Positions 7,240 to 15,267 are shown, counted from the stretch's first letter. The stretch: 31,833 nucleotides of DNA from an uncultured Lachnospiraceae bacterium (GCA_910585605.1 CAJUFL010000033.1:1-31833), one strand, 5' to 3'. The notes: generated by a model not told the origin, from the sequence alone. Numbers and translations are program-made.

Positions 7240-7869
7240 TCAACATCCCTCCTTCAGCGGAGATTGTAAGGAAAGAAAATTCTCTAATATAGAAAGTCCT
7301 ATCGCTCCACTCTTTTCCGGGTGAAACTGACAGGCGAAAATATTATCTTTTTCCACACTGGCATGAATAAGAGTTGAGTAATCAGTAGTTGCCGCCACTT
7401 CTTGCTCATTTTCTGCTTTTAAATAATAGGAATGCACGAAATATACATATGGATTTTCCCTGATACCTTTAAACAGAGTTGCTTCCGGTTTAATTTTAAG
7501 AGAATTCCATCCAATATGCGGTATCTTAAGCCCCGGAAAATCAGGAATCCGATGAATGCTCCCTTTTAACAATCCAAGCCCTGTTACTCCCGGTGCTTCT
7601 TCACTGCTCTCATATAAAAGTTGTAATCCAAGGCATATTCCCAAAAACGGAATCTTCTTATCCACCACATCATAAATCACCTGATCAAGCCCATACTCCT
7701 TCAGCTTCTCCATAGCATCTCCAAAGCTGCCTACGCCTGGTAATATCACGCTCTGGCTTGCTAAAACTTCATCTCTGTCCCTTGTTATTTTTGCCTCCTG
7801 ACCGAGATAGGCCACCGCTTTTTCCACACTTTTAATATTACCTGCGTCATAATCTAGTATCGCTATCAT
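7240..7869 (-). CDS. hisH: Imidazole glycerol phosphate synthase, glutaminase subunit
   Basis: HisH (209 aa) is the class I glutamine amidotransferase subunit that releases ammonia for HisF. The Cys-His-Glu triad is complete: Cys79 in GICLGLQ, His183 and Glu185 in FHPEKS. The N-terminal IAILDYDAGNIKSV and PGVGSFGDAM blocks are typical. No other histidine genes lie in this window, so the pair is detached from the rest of the pathway. The gene starts 24 bases after the 531-aa membrane protein gene and may be read from that gene's promoter. Confidence 0.97.
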   Translation of the reverse strand: MIAILDYDAGNIKSVEKAVAYLGQEAKITRDRDEVLASQSVILPGVGSFGDAMEKLKEYGLDQVIYDVVDKKIPFLGICLGLQLLYESSEEAPGVTGLGLLKGSIHRIPDFPGLKIPHIGWNSLKIKPEATLFKGIRENPYVYFVHSYYLKAENEQEVAATTDYSTLIHASVEKDNIFACQFHPEKSGAIGLSILENFLSLQSPLKEGC

Positions 7870-7893
7870 TTACTCACTTCCATTCTTATGTCA

Positions 7894-9489
7894 TTATTCC
7901 GAAGCGTCACTCTTAATATAATTATTTATCAATTCTACATACTTATCATTTTCCGCCTTATTGATCTCTAACGCCTGTTCTACAGTAATACCATAATTTT
8001 CCATCAAGGCAGTCTGTATCTGGGCAAAAGAATAGTCCAAATCGGCAGTAATCCCTAACTGTCCCGCCTCTTCATAATGCTCATAATACTTATCCACACC
8101 ACGAAGCAAAGCGTCTAATGCCCTTTCCTGTTTTCCAAGTTCTATATTATTGTTATAAGATTCATATAGCCGCTCCACATACATAACAGTATAAATCCGG
8201 TCTTCTAAATCCTTATCATCTTCCTTTACCTCTATCCCTATAATTTCATTATAGGCACTACGGTATTTCTGACCTTCAAAATAAGTAGTCGCATTCTTAA
8301 CAGCCTGTGTATAGCTAAAATTATTGGAGGCCATATAAAACAAAAAGGTTCCGCCTAAAAATACTGAAAATATAAAAATAACCACAGGTTTGTTCAATTT
8401 CTTTTCCGGCTCAGCATTTGCAAGTTCTTCTGCTCTCTGCTTTGCTTTCTTTTCTGCTTTCAGCCGCTTTTTCTCTGCATCTTCCTTTTTTTTCTGCCCA
8501 TTCTTAATAGCTTTTTGCTCTTTGGCTGCCTCTGATTTTTCTTTTCTGGCTTCCTTCGCAGCATCCTTTTTTGCTTTCTTCGCTGCTTTTTTTGCCTCAA
8601 TTCGTGCTAGTTCCTCTTCGGACAAAACATCATCCTCATCAGGATCTCCAAAAAGAATCTGTGCAAAAGTCTTTTTCTTGTTAACTGGCTCTGTGCTTAA
8701 CTCCTCAATATCATCCAAATCCTCCAGCAATGAAATATCAGGCTCTGTACTATCTTCTTCGGCTTCCTGTACATTGGTTTCAGGTGCCTTTTCCTCTAAA
8801 TCCAGCATAGATAATAAATCATCAAGATCCTCTGAATCCATGTCAGCAGACTTTTGGACCTCTCCACCTTGTTCTGGATTCTCAAAATTAATAGCAGCAT
8901 CAAGATCCATTTCCGAAGAATCCATATCTGGCACATCAGCCATCGGCTGTCCCATAGAAGGATCCGTTTCCTCTAACAGGCTGTCTAAAAATGTATCTGT
9001 ATCAAATGCATCTGCATTCAGATCCGCCTGTTCTTCGTATGTACCTTGTGCAGCCGGTATCTGCCCTTCATCCTGACTTCCAAAGTCATCACCCTGATAA
9101 AGGTCATTAATTTCAAGGTTCTCATTAAAATCATTTAAAATTCCATCCAAATTACTATCTCCGGCACCATCTAATTTGGTAACATCCAAATCATTAAAGT
9201 CAATATCCGAAAACTCTAAATCACCTATATCCAGATCTGCCAAATCATCCAAATGATCCAATTCATTTATCTGCGACTCAGAAAAATGCAGATCATTTTC
9301 CTCTGTTGTCTGATTGACGTCCTCTTCCAAACCAAGATTAAACGCTGCTTCTCTTGATAAGGCATTCTCCTCCATTCTTTGCAGTCTCTCTTCCTGCATC
9401 TGGCTATCTAATTCATCTTCAATGATGTTGTCAATTTCTTTATCTAATGAAATCTCATTCAAAAGATTGTCAAGATAATTTTCATCCAT
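7894..9489 (-). CDS. Large acidic single-pass membrane protein of unknown function
   Basis: I do not recognise this 531-aa protein. Residues 1-270 are extremely acidic and low in complexity, with runs of D-L/I-x-D (for example LADLDIGDLEFSDIDFNDLD near 83-102) and repeated DLDD-like blocks. Residues about 290-355 form a Lys/Ala/Glu-rich coiled coil. One membrane helix follows (367-387, PVVIFIFSVFLGGTFLFYMAS), then a helical C-terminal domain of about 145 residues. The positive run before the helix predicts the N-terminal part inside the cell and the C-terminus outside. A strong promoter (9536-9564) and ribosome site (GAAGGGG) precede it. The acidic repeats could bind a basic partner such as a ribosomal or DNA-binding protein, but that is speculation. 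Confidence 0.75.
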   Translation of the reverse strand: MDENYLDNLLNEISLDKEIDNIIEDELDSQMQEERLQRMEENALSREAAFNLGLEEDVNQTTEENDLHFSESQINELDHLDDLADLDIGDLEFSDIDFNDLDVTKLDGAGDSNLDGILNDFNENLEINDLYQGDDFGSQDEGQIPAAQGTYEEQADLNADAFDTDTFLDSLLEETDPSMGQPMADVPDMDSSEMDLDAAINFENPEQGGEVQKSADMDSEDLDDLLSMLDLEEKAPETNVQEAEEDSTEPDISLLEDLDDIEELSTEPVNKKKTFAQILFGDPDEDDVLSEEELARIEAKKAAKKAKKDAAKEARKEKSEAAKEQKAIKNGQKKKEDAEKKRLKAEKKAKQRAEELANAEPEKKLNKPVVIFIFSVFLGGTFLFYMASNNFSYTQAVKNATTYFEGQKYRSAYNEIIGIEVKEDDKDLEDRIYTVMYVERLYESYNNNIELGKQERALDALLRGVDKYYEHYEEAGQLGITADLDYSFAQIQTALMENYGITVEQALEINKAENDKYVELINNYIKSDASE

Positions 9490-9535
9490 AAAGACACCCC
9501 TTCATTTAATTTATAAATACGAAATAAACATAGCT

Positions 9536-9564
9536 ATTGTAACATACCTTTTGCAAATTAACAA
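9536..9564 (-). promoter_or_regulatory. Promoter for the acidic membrane protein-hisHF operon
   Basis: On the minus strand TTGTTA (9559-9564) and TACAAT (9536-9541) are 17 bases apart, with TGT before the -10. It faces the plus-strand promoter of the 66-aa gene, forming a divergent intergenic region. Confidence 0.65.
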
Positions 9565-9587
9565 GAAACATCAACAATTTTAGGGTA

Positions 9588-9616
9588 TTGCTTTTTAGAA
9601 ACATTTATTATATAGT
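9588..9616 (+). promoter_or_regulatory. Promoter for the 66-aa plus-strand gene
   Basis: TTGCTT (9588-9593) and TATAGT (9611-9616) are 17 bases apart. A second -10-like TATAAG overlaps from 9616. The ribosome site AGAGGAGG follows near 9638. Confidence 0.5.
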
Positions 9617-9652
9617 ATAAGTGTCTGAATTTTATTTAGAGGAGGAATTATT

Positions 9653-9853
9653 ATGAAATCTACTTTGTATGTTGAATATCAGGAAAAGCAATTGGAAGAA
9701 AAGGATTTAGTAGCAAAAGCAAAGAAAATATGGACTAACGGTGGAAAAAAGGTATCTGAGCTCACTTCTCTTCAGTTATATGTTAAACCGGAAGAAAACA
9801 TGGTATACTGCGTTTTTAATGAAGATACCAGAGGTGAATTTACTCTCGATTAA
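9653..9853 (+). CDS. Small orphan protein (66 aa), DUF6465-like
   Basis: This 66-aa protein begins MKSTLYVEYQEKQ, continues with LVAKAKKIWTNGGKKVSEL and ends YVKPEENMVYCVFNEDTRGEF. That is the pattern of a small single-domain family found in Clostridia (I believe DUF6465), with a strand-helix-strand-strand layout. Its role is unknown. It has its own promoter and a strong ribosome site (AGAGGAGG), and a strong hairpin terminator follows, so it is expressed alone. It is one of three plus-strand genes, which fits a separately controlled, probably abundant small protein. Confidence 0.8.
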   Translation: MKSTLYVEYQEKQLEEKDLVAKAKKIWTNGGKKVSELTSLQLYVKPEENMVYCVFNEDTRGEFTLD

Positions 9854-9902
9854 TATTGTGCAAACGTACACAATATAAAAGGACTGCAAATGCAGTCCTT
9901 TT
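9854..9902. terminator. Bidirectional terminator between the 66-aa gene and cheV
   Basis: Two hairpins lie in tandem. The first is ATTGTG/CACAAT (9855-9860 with 9869-9874). The second is a perfect 11-bp stem AAAAGGACTGC with its complement (9877-9887 and 9892-9902) around a 4-base loop. The stem's own A and T ends supply the T run on both strands. The site sits between convergent genes, so it should stop both. Confidence 0.85.
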
Positions 9903-9948
9903 ATATTACATAAATCTTATATCATCATCACATAAAAGCATTGAATCT

Positions 9949-10866
9949 TCAGTTTCCATCTACCCCATTCACAATCAAATTGTCAATGCAGGTAACCAAT
10001 TGTCCAATCTCCGGCTTCGATATCTGGGCATCTGCTCCTAACTTCTCTCCCTTCCGCTTCATATCGTCATTGATTAAGGATGAAAATACAATAATGGGAA
10101 TATGCTTTAATGCCTCATCATTACGAATCAAGCGAATCAGTCTATGACCATCCATCTGTGGCATTTCAATATCTGTAATAATACATCTGGCACCATAGTC
10201 AACTCCGTTATTCTTTTTAAGTTCCTGAAGTTTGTCCCATGCCTCCTGTCCATTGGCATACGTATGTAAATTAATATATCCTGATTGAGCCAGTGCATCC
10301 GACACCAATCTTTGCAGCATCGGCGAATCCTCTGCAAACAAAATAGGAATATTATTACGTTCTCTTTCCCCAAGTTCTGCTAATTCAGACATCTTAAGGC
10401 TGGTTTCCGGACAAATCTCTTCTACAATACGTTCAAAATCCAGTACGATAATCAAGGAATCTGTTTTTTTAATAATACCTGTCGCAATCCCCGCTCCTGG
10501 TGCATTCACCGTAGCATCAGGCTTCACAATATCAGTCCATGATACACGATGGATTCCTAATACCTGCTCCACATCAAAAGCGATATTCAGATTATTAAAA
10601 TTAGTAATGATCAGCATATCACTTTTTTGATTGGAGTTTTCTGGAAAACCAAGTGCTCTTACCAGATTGATTGCGGTAATGATAACGTCCCTGGGCATAA
10701 AAATCCCTTCTATACATGGATGGGCATTCGGCACAGGCGTAATCTTAGCCATTGGCAGAATTTCTCTTACTTTTGCAACATTGATGCCATAATGGTTTCC
10801 CGCTATCGTAAATTCCAATACCTCTAATTCATTCGTTCCGCTTTCCAGCAAAATATTTGTATCCAT
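9949..10866 (-). CDS. cheV: CheV-type chemotaxis coupling protein (CheW-REC)
   Basis: This 305-aa protein has an N-terminal CheW domain (about 13-150: EFTIAGNHYGINVAKVREI, then VPNAHPCIEGIFMPRD) and a C-terminal receiver domain (about 172-300). The receiver keeps the acidic pair E179-D180, the phospho-acceptor D232 (TDIEMPQMDG), S262/S263 and the lysine K284 (ISKP). CheV couples chemoreceptors to CheA and adapts through phosphorylation. No other chemotaxis gene lies nearby. It follows a lipoprotein gene by 15 bases, has AAGGGGG as ribosome site, and is read from the promoter at 11676-11704. Confidence 0.92.
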   Translation of the reverse strand: MDTNILLESGTNELEVLEFTIAGNHYGINVAKVREILPMAKITPVPNAHPCIEGIFMPRDVIITAINLVRALGFPENSNQKSDMLIITNFNNLNIAFDVEQVLGIHRVSWTDIVKPDATVNAPGAGIATGIIKKTDSLIIVLDFERIVEEICPETSLKMSELAELGERERNNIPILFAEDSPMLQRLVSDALAQSGYINLHTYANGQEAWDKLQELKKNNGVDYGARCIITDIEMPQMDGHRLIRLIRNDEALKHIPIIVFSSLINDDMKRKGEKLGADAQISKPEIGQLVTCIDNLIVNGVDGN

Positions 10867-10881
10867 AAATATGCAACCCCC

Positions 10882-11637
10882 TTATTTCAATATTGTTATC
10901 ATATTATCTGTCCCGTTATAATGGATTTTGAGCTCTATTGTTTCTAATTTTTCTTTGACATCATCAGCTATCTGAAAAACTAAAACTGCCTTCTCTTCCT
11001 TATCCGGATGGACTGTCATATCGTATGTTCCAAGATCCTCTGTCAGAATCGTTAACATTGGCTGTGCTGCCAGATTCCCATTACAGATAACCTGATACTC
11101 TATTGCTTTATCCAATAATGAAATATCAACAGGAGATTCTGATGTACACATAACTTTAAATTGTAGCACAAGCAGCTGATGCCCCTCTTCCGTTTCTAAC
11201 GCTACAGCCTCGCCGTTCTCCTCACCGGTAGGATATTCCTTTGTAATAAGATAATCTTTATAAGTTATAGACGCCCCGTTTATCCCGGCTATCTTCGCAA
11301 TATCACTTTCTGTTCCCACGGAAGCTGTCAAATCTGTATCTTTTTCCTTTCCGGCATTCTCACTATCTGCCAAAGGTGCCCCCAACGTATCTTCCTGTGT
11401 TGTCACCTCTTCCTGTGTGCTTTGATTCTCTGACTCTTCACTTTTCTTATCCTCTAACGCTTTATCGCCCTCATCTATACGATCTGTATAGTTAATATCA
11501 TATTTGAGAAGCACACTGGCTGCATATTCTGCTATCAATCTCGTTTCATCTTCGGATAAATCTCTCACCGTATTGCATCCAGTCAATAAAATACCACATA
11601 AAATTAATAAATTTAATGAAAAAAATCTTTTCAGCAT
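10882..11637 (-). CDS. Lipoprotein of unknown function
   Basis: This 251-aa protein has a hydrophobic N-terminus ending in the lipobox ILLTGC (Cys 21), so it is anchored outside the membrane. Residues about 60-110 are a low-complexity, acidic linker. The C-terminal part (about 120-250) alternates strands (HQLLVLQFKVMCTSESPVDI, then KAVLVFQIAD, ending TIELKIHYNG), like a DUF4352-type beta-sandwich. It resembles in outline the lipoprotein at 5238-5993, without clear sequence identity. It has its own promoter overlapping the end of the kinase gene and is followed by cheV. It could be an extracellular sensor for that block, but no ligand is visible. Confidence 0.75.
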   Translation of the reverse strand: MLKRFFSLNLLILCGILLTGCNTVRDLSEDETRLIAEYAASVLLKYDINYTDRIDEGDKALEDKKSEESENQSTQEEVTTQEDTLGAPLADSENAGKEKDTDLTASVGTESDIAKIAGINGASITYKDYLITKEYPTGEENGEAVALETEEGHQLLVLQFKVMCTSESPVDISLLDKAIEYQVICNGNLAAQPMLTILTEDLGTYDMTVHPDKEEKAVLVFQIADDVKEKLETIELKIHYNGTDNMITILK

Positions 11638-11675
11638 AATTATCCCCTCTATTCTTAAACATTGGTATCGGTGTT

Positions 11676-11704
11676 ATTTTATCACGAAATCAGTATTTCT
11701 TCAA
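11676..11704 (-). promoter_or_regulatory. Promoter for the lipoprotein-cheV pair
   Basis: On the minus strand TTGAAG (11699-11704) is followed after 17 bases by TAAAAT (11676-11681), with TGA before the -10. The -35 overlaps the stop codon of the histidine kinase gene. Confidence 0.6.
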
Positions 11705-13224
11705 CATTTTTCACTATGGCAGTTCTGTTTTGCCACTTCCAGTTCAAAATAAAACACCACACCATTCTCTTCATTGTATGCCCCGTATTCCCTGCCATGC
11801 AGTTTCATGGTAGCCGCCACTATGGAAAGACCGATGCCGCTCCCTCCATATTCTCTCGTTCTGGCTTTATCCACTTTATAGAATTTAATCCAGATTTTCT
11901 CTAACTCTTCTTCCGGAATGGAATTCCCTTCATTAAAGACATTTACTCTTAGCAGATTGTCTTTTTCTATCAGGCTGATAGATACATTGCCGCCTTCCGG
12001 TGCATAATGTATCGCATTTGTCAGATAATTTGTATATACTTCCTCTATCATAAATTCATCCCCCCATACATATATAGGGGTTTCATATGAAAAATGAAGG
12101 GCAACCTGATTTTGCTGAAGCAGGATATCTGAAGATGTATTAATATTGCGCATTAATTCTACAATATCAAAACGCTCAAAATTAATCCTGTCTGTCCCAA
12201 ATTCCAATTCATTCAAAGCGAGGAGTTTTTTTACCATGCTGTTCATGCGGTCAGCCTCGTCCATAATTACTTCACAATAAAATTCCCTGCTCTCCGCATC
12301 GTCTGAAATATTTTCTTTTAATCCTTCCGCATATCCCTGTATCAGAGCAATCGGTGTCTTTAATTCATGGGATACATGGGATAAAAATTCCTTGCGCATT
12401 TCATCAATCTGGGTTTTCTTTTCAATATCTTTAGTAAGTCTGGCATTTGCGGTTTTCAATTCTGAAATGGTGGCTTCCAGCTCCTCAGACATAGAATTGA
12501 TACTGTTCCCCAGTTCTCCAATCTCATCCTTTGAATGACTGACCACTCTTGCATTAAAATCCAGCTGTGACATCCTCTTTGCAACAACCGCCATTTCATG
12601 GATAGGCCTTACAAAAAAACTGCTTACAAAAAACATGGCAAAACATCCGATTATAATTGCTAAAATTCCCACATAAGAATATAACTGCATAGTCGTAACA
12701 ACATTTTCATTAAATCTTACGGCAGATGCCCTCAGGGTAATCAGGCTTCCATCATTCAGAACACCCACCAGATCATAGAAATTGGAATTCATATTTTTAT
12801 CATAATTTTGATGGAATATATGATAGCCCACTTTGCCATTAACATATAAATCATTTAAGTTATCCTCATCCGACTCCCTCAAAAGATTCGCAATCGACTG
12901 CATGCTTTCTCTCATTTCGCTTTTCTCATTGGTATTCGTATATACCGTTTCACCATCGGAATAAAGCACAAAAAATGTGATGTCACCTTTTGCTGCAATC
13001 TTTGATAAATTATCTTTTAATTCCTGCTCCGTCAGGCTCTGTGTCGAAAATACCATATCAATCTCATTGTACATATTGATCATACGGTACTTTAACTCTC
13101 CAAGAAAATAAGTCTTTACACTAAGCCACGTCACACCAATGGAACTAAATATCGTAAGAGTCATCATAATCATTAAAAGCATTGTTAACTTAAATCTCAA
13201 TGAATATTTAAATCGTCTAAGCAT
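11701..13224 (-). CDS. Sensor histidine kinase with HAMP domain
   Basis: This 507-aa kinase pairs with the response regulator directly upstream (one base between the genes). It has a first membrane helix (about 11-36), an extracytoplasmic sensor (about 37-178), a second helix (about 182-204) and a HAMP linker (about 205-258). A HisKA domain follows with the phospho-accepting H286 in SHVSHELKTP, then an ATPase domain with the N-box (N399/N403, YTNYLTNAIHYAPEGG), the G1 loop NEGNSIP (431-437) and G2 GGSGIGLSIV (460-469). It would autophosphorylate and pass the phosphate to the regulator. The signal is unknown. The layout resembles the CssS/PhoR-like kinases of Firmicutes. Confidence 0.93.
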   Translation of the reverse strand: MLRRFKYSLRFKLTMLLMIMMTLTIFSSIGVTWLSVKTYFLGELKYRMINMYNEIDMVFSTQSLTEQELKDNLSKIAAKGDITFFVLYSDGETVYTNTNEKSEMRESMQSIANLLRESDEDNLNDLYVNGKVGYHIFHQNYDKNMNSNFYDLVGVLNDGSLITLRASAVRFNENVVTTMQLYSYVGILAIIIGCFAMFFVSSFFVRPIHEMAVVAKRMSQLDFNARVVSHSKDEIGELGNSINSMSEELEATISELKTANARLTKDIEKKTQIDEMRKEFLSHVSHELKTPIALIQGYAEGLKENISDDAESREFYCEVIMDEADRMNSMVKKLLALNELEFGTDRINFERFDIVELMRNINTSSDILLQQNQVALHFSYETPIYVWGDEFMIEEVYTNYLTNAIHYAPEGGNVSISLIEKDNLLRVNVFNEGNSIPEEELEKIWIKFYKVDKARTREYGGSGIGLSIVAATMKLHGREYGAYNEENGVVFYFELEVAKQNCHSEKC

Positions 13225-13225
13225 T

Positions 13226-13909
13226 TTATTCCTCTTCTATATTAAACTTATAACCCATACCCCAGATTGTTTTAATATAATCACCGCAGTCGCCCAGCTT
13301 GCTGCGAAGCTTTTTGACATGTGTATCGATCGTTCTCGCATCTCCAAAATAATCATAATTCCATACATTATTAAGAATTTTTTCCCTTGATAGTGCAACA
13401 CCCTGGTTAACCACAAAATAATTCAAAAGCTCAAATTCCTTGAAGCTCAGCTCTATATTCTTTCCTTTTACCTTTACCGTATGGGCAGCAATATCCAGTT
13501 CAATATCTCCTGCAACCAAAAGCTCTTCCTGTGCCGCACCCGATGTCCGCCGTAAAATAGCTTCCACCCTTGCAACAAGAATTTTGGGACTAAAGGGTTT
13601 TGATATATACTCGTCCACACCAAGTTCAAACCCCAGCAGTTCGTCTCTTTCGTCACCCTTTGCCGTCAACATAATGATCGGAACCTCTGAAAATGCACGA
13701 ATTTCCTTACATACCTGCCACCCGTCCATCTTAGGCATCATAACATCCAAAATAATAAGGGAAATATCTTTATTTTCCAAAAAAATATCAACTGCTTCCT
13801 CTCCATCAGCCGCCTCTAATACTGCGTAATCTTTTCGGATCAGAAAATCCTTTACCAGCTTTCTCATACGACTCTCATCATCTACCACCAATACCTTAAT
13901 CTGACTCAT
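13226..13909 (-). CDS. OmpR-family response regulator
   Basis: This 227-aa regulator has a receiver domain with acidic pocket D10/D11, phospho-acceptor D55 (LIILDVMMPKMDG), T82 and K104 (YISKPFSP). The winged-helix DNA-binding domain follows (about 128-225: IELSFKEFELLNYFVVNQG, then RTIDTHVKKLRSKLG). I start it at ATG 13909, where AAGGAGG lies about ten bases upstream; a longer frame from 13939 would put that ribosome site inside the gene. It is co-transcribed with the kinase at 11701-13224. Targets are unknown. Confidence 0.93.
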   Translation of the reverse strand: MSQIKVLVVDDESRMRKLVKDFLIRKDYAVLEAADGEEAVDIFLENKDISLIILDVMMPKMDGWQVCKEIRAFSEVPIIMLTAKGDERDELLGFELGVDEYISKPFSPKILVARVEAILRRTSGAAQEELLVAGDIELDIAAHTVKVKGKNIELSFKEFELLNYFVVNQGVALSREKILNNVWNYDYFGDARTIDTHVKKLRSKLGDCGDYIKTIWGMGYKFNIEEE

Positions 13910-13943
13910 ATAAATTACGTCCTCCTTTATCATATACAATACA

Positions 13944-13975
13944 AGAAAAAGAGACAGAAATTAATGCTGTCTCTT
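13944..13975 (-). terminator. Terminator after the 184-aa gene
   Basis: On the minus strand AAGAGACAG pairs with CTGTCTCTT (9 bp, plus positions 13967-13975 with 13949-13957) around a 9-base loop, followed by TTTCTTG. It ends the transcript of the 184-aa gene and separates it from the two-component pair. Confidence 0.8.
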
Positions 13976-14008
13976 AAATTATATCCTTAAAATATGTAGG
14001 AAATGTGA

Positions 14009-14563
14009 TTATTTCTTTGATTTTGTATTGAATTGTTCCTCTTTCTCTTTTACAGCCTGTTCCCTTTGTTTCAAATCCTCTTCCCATGCGGAATATTTGT
14101 TCAGAATCTTTTTCTCCGTATTAAGGTATCCCACATTAGGATTAATGGCAGCAATAACAAACATAGATAATACCATAACAGCAAGTGCCACAATGACAAT
14201 AGTCATCCGCTTCTTGATCAACAGTAATGCCTGTATCTGTGCCTCCATCTTCCCCTGATTAATCTCGCTGACCTTATCATATTCCATCCTTCCCGGAAGC
14301 TTAACTGTGGGAAGCTCTGTTTCATCATATCCAAACTCTGTAGTCAGCAGATGTCTTAACTCAAACAAAAAGCTGTATCCCACCATTGTCTTAAACATAT
14401 TACGTTCAATCAGTTTAGTGTATAATTCAAAAACAGCATTGGAATCCGAAAAGGAAGTCCTTGTCCTAATAACTTCAATATTCTGTTTTTCCTTTACCGC
14501 AATCTGTGCTTCTTTGTAAGTGGAAAACACAAATCCATCTACAATAAGTGTTTCTTTTTCCAT
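14009..14563 (-). CDS. Single-pass membrane protein with coiled-coil tail (184 aa)
   Basis: I do not recognise this 184-aa protein. Residues 1-100 are a soluble mixed alpha/beta part (METLIVDGFVF-like start, FELRHLLTTEFGYDETELP near 67-85). One membrane helix follows (about 119-141, MTIVIVALAVMVLSMFVIAA), then a charged helix likely to form a coiled coil (155-184, EEDLKQREQAVKEKEEQF). I start it at ATG 14563; a longer open frame runs to 14776 but only through the palindromic repeats below the tmRNA, which are not protein. The upstream AGGAG is twelve bases from this ATG, somewhat far. It is followed by a good terminator. Confidence 0.65.
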   Translation of the reverse strand: MEKETLIVDGFVFSTYKEAQIAVKEKQNIEVIRTRTSFSDSNAVFELYTKLIERNMFKTMVGYSFLFELRHLLTTEFGYDETELPTVKLPGRMEYDKVSEINQGKMEAQIQALLLIKKRMTIVIVALAVMVLSMFVIAAINPNVGYLNTEKKILNKYSAWEEDLKQREQAVKEKEEQFNTKSKK

Positions 14564-14609
14564 TCTACTGGGTAACTCCTCACGATAAATGTAGAGCAGA
14601 CACATACCG

Positions 14610-14630
14610 GAAAAATTCCACTCACGAGTG
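14610..14630 (-). terminator. Possible terminator beyond ssrA and the repeats
   Basis: On the minus strand CACTC pairs with GAGTG across a 2-base loop (or CACT/AGTG with a 4-base loop), followed by GAATTTTTC. It could end the ssrA transcript after the two repeats. The stem is short, so this is uncertain. Confidence 0.3.
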
Positions 14631-14693
14631 TCTGCTGGGTGATAAGGCATCCTCCCACTTCGTGGATCCCTCCTTACCACAAACAGTGGAGCC
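14628..14693. repeat. Palindromic 66-bp repeat, distal copy
   Basis: This copy matches the one at 14724-14789 at 59 of 66 positions, with a 96-base period. All seven differences are transitions. On the minus strand it folds into a long hairpin: outer stem GTGGTAAGG with CCTTATCAC (one G-U pair) and inner stem CCAC-GAA-GTGG. It carries GGCTCCA at the end that corresponds to the 3' end of tmRNA. Confidence 0.8.
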
Positions 14694-14723
14694 GACGCAT
14701 TACTATACGAACTCCGTTCGTGT

Positions 14724-14789
14724 GCGTCTGCTAGGTGATAAGGTATCCTCCCACTTCGTGGGTCCCTCCTTACCACAAATAATGGAGCT
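14724..14789. repeat. Palindromic 66-bp repeat, copy abutting tmRNA
   Basis: This copy runs directly into the last seven bases of the tmRNA gene (AGCTCCA on the minus strand, 14783-14789). Its hairpin spans 14735-14776: outer stem 9 bp, inner stem CCCAC-GAA-GTGGG. Transition-only changes between the copies keep the pairing through G-U pairs, which suggests selection on structure. It is either a REP/MITE-like element or a processing hairpin of pre-tmRNA. Confidence 0.8.
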
Positions 14790-15124
14790 GAGGGGAATCG
14801 AACCCCTGTCCGAAGACTCTTCCATCATGGCATCTCCCATTACAGTCGCTTTTTTAACATTCCCTCAGCTTACCGCCAACCGACAGGCTGTAAGCCTTAG
14901 TAGCTTCATAAATCTTTTACTGTGTCAAAGCTTTCACAGCAAAGTGCCCCACTGTTTTGATGCCTTATCCTAAGCCATGGGTGAACTTAAGTAAGACAGC
15001 TGCCACTAGGCAGCGTACGCTAACTTATTGTCTGCGTTTATATTTAATTCCAGGTTTTTGGATGGTCCTGGACCATCAATGGCTTCCATGATTTCTAAAT
15101 CCCCGTCGAAACCAGTACAACCCC
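14783..15124 (-). ncRNA. ssrA: Transfer-messenger RNA (tmRNA)
   Basis: The 342-base minus-strand gene is tmRNA, which rescues stalled ribosomes together with SmpB. The 5' end GGGGTTG pairs with the 3' end CAGCTCC to form the acceptor stem (two G-U pairs). The 5' part reads GTACTGGTTTCGACGGGG, and the T arm reads GGGGTTCGATTCCCC. The CCA tail is not encoded in full. The tag frame (stop TAG at 15006-15008) encodes ADNKLAYAA, or NADNKLAYAA if the resume codon is AAC at 15036-15038, ending in the usual AA degradation signal. The gene lies downstream of secG, rnr and smpB in the same direction. A promoter candidate lies at 15240-15267. Confidence 0.97.
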
Positions 15125-15239
15125 TCATCATAAATATGATAAGACAGCAATGACAGACTGTTTCTTATCACAAAACTCGGATTGTTCCGATTATTACGGT
15201 GCCGTAAACGGCGTATAAATACAATAATATGTTTTCCAT

Positions 15240-15267
15240 ATTATATACTTATCATACTATAAAACAA
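15240..15267 (-). promoter_or_regulatory. Candidate ssrA promoter
   Basis: On the minus strand TTGTTT (15262-15267) and TATAAT (15240-15245) are 16 bases apart. Transcription would start near 15233, about 109 bases before the mature 5' end, so a leader would have to be removed by RNase P. The leader holds small hairpins, one of them at 15138-15169 (GATAAG and CAG arms). No other open reading frame lies between here and 15375. Confidence 0.4.

Noticed and set aside
6697..7269. A 190-aa plus-strand frame.
   Set aside because: It is antisense to hisF, which has all its catalytic residues.
8390..9076. A long plus-strand frame rich in Ser, Phe and Ala.
   Set aside because: It is the antisense of the Lys/Ala/Asp-rich part of the acidic membrane protein; the composition follows from that.
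14564..14776. An open minus-strand frame extends the 184-aa gene upstream, with RRDPRSGR appearing twice.
   Set aside because: It runs through the two palindromic repeats and into the 3' end of tmRNA, has no ribosome site, and the repeated peptide is just the DNA repeat.
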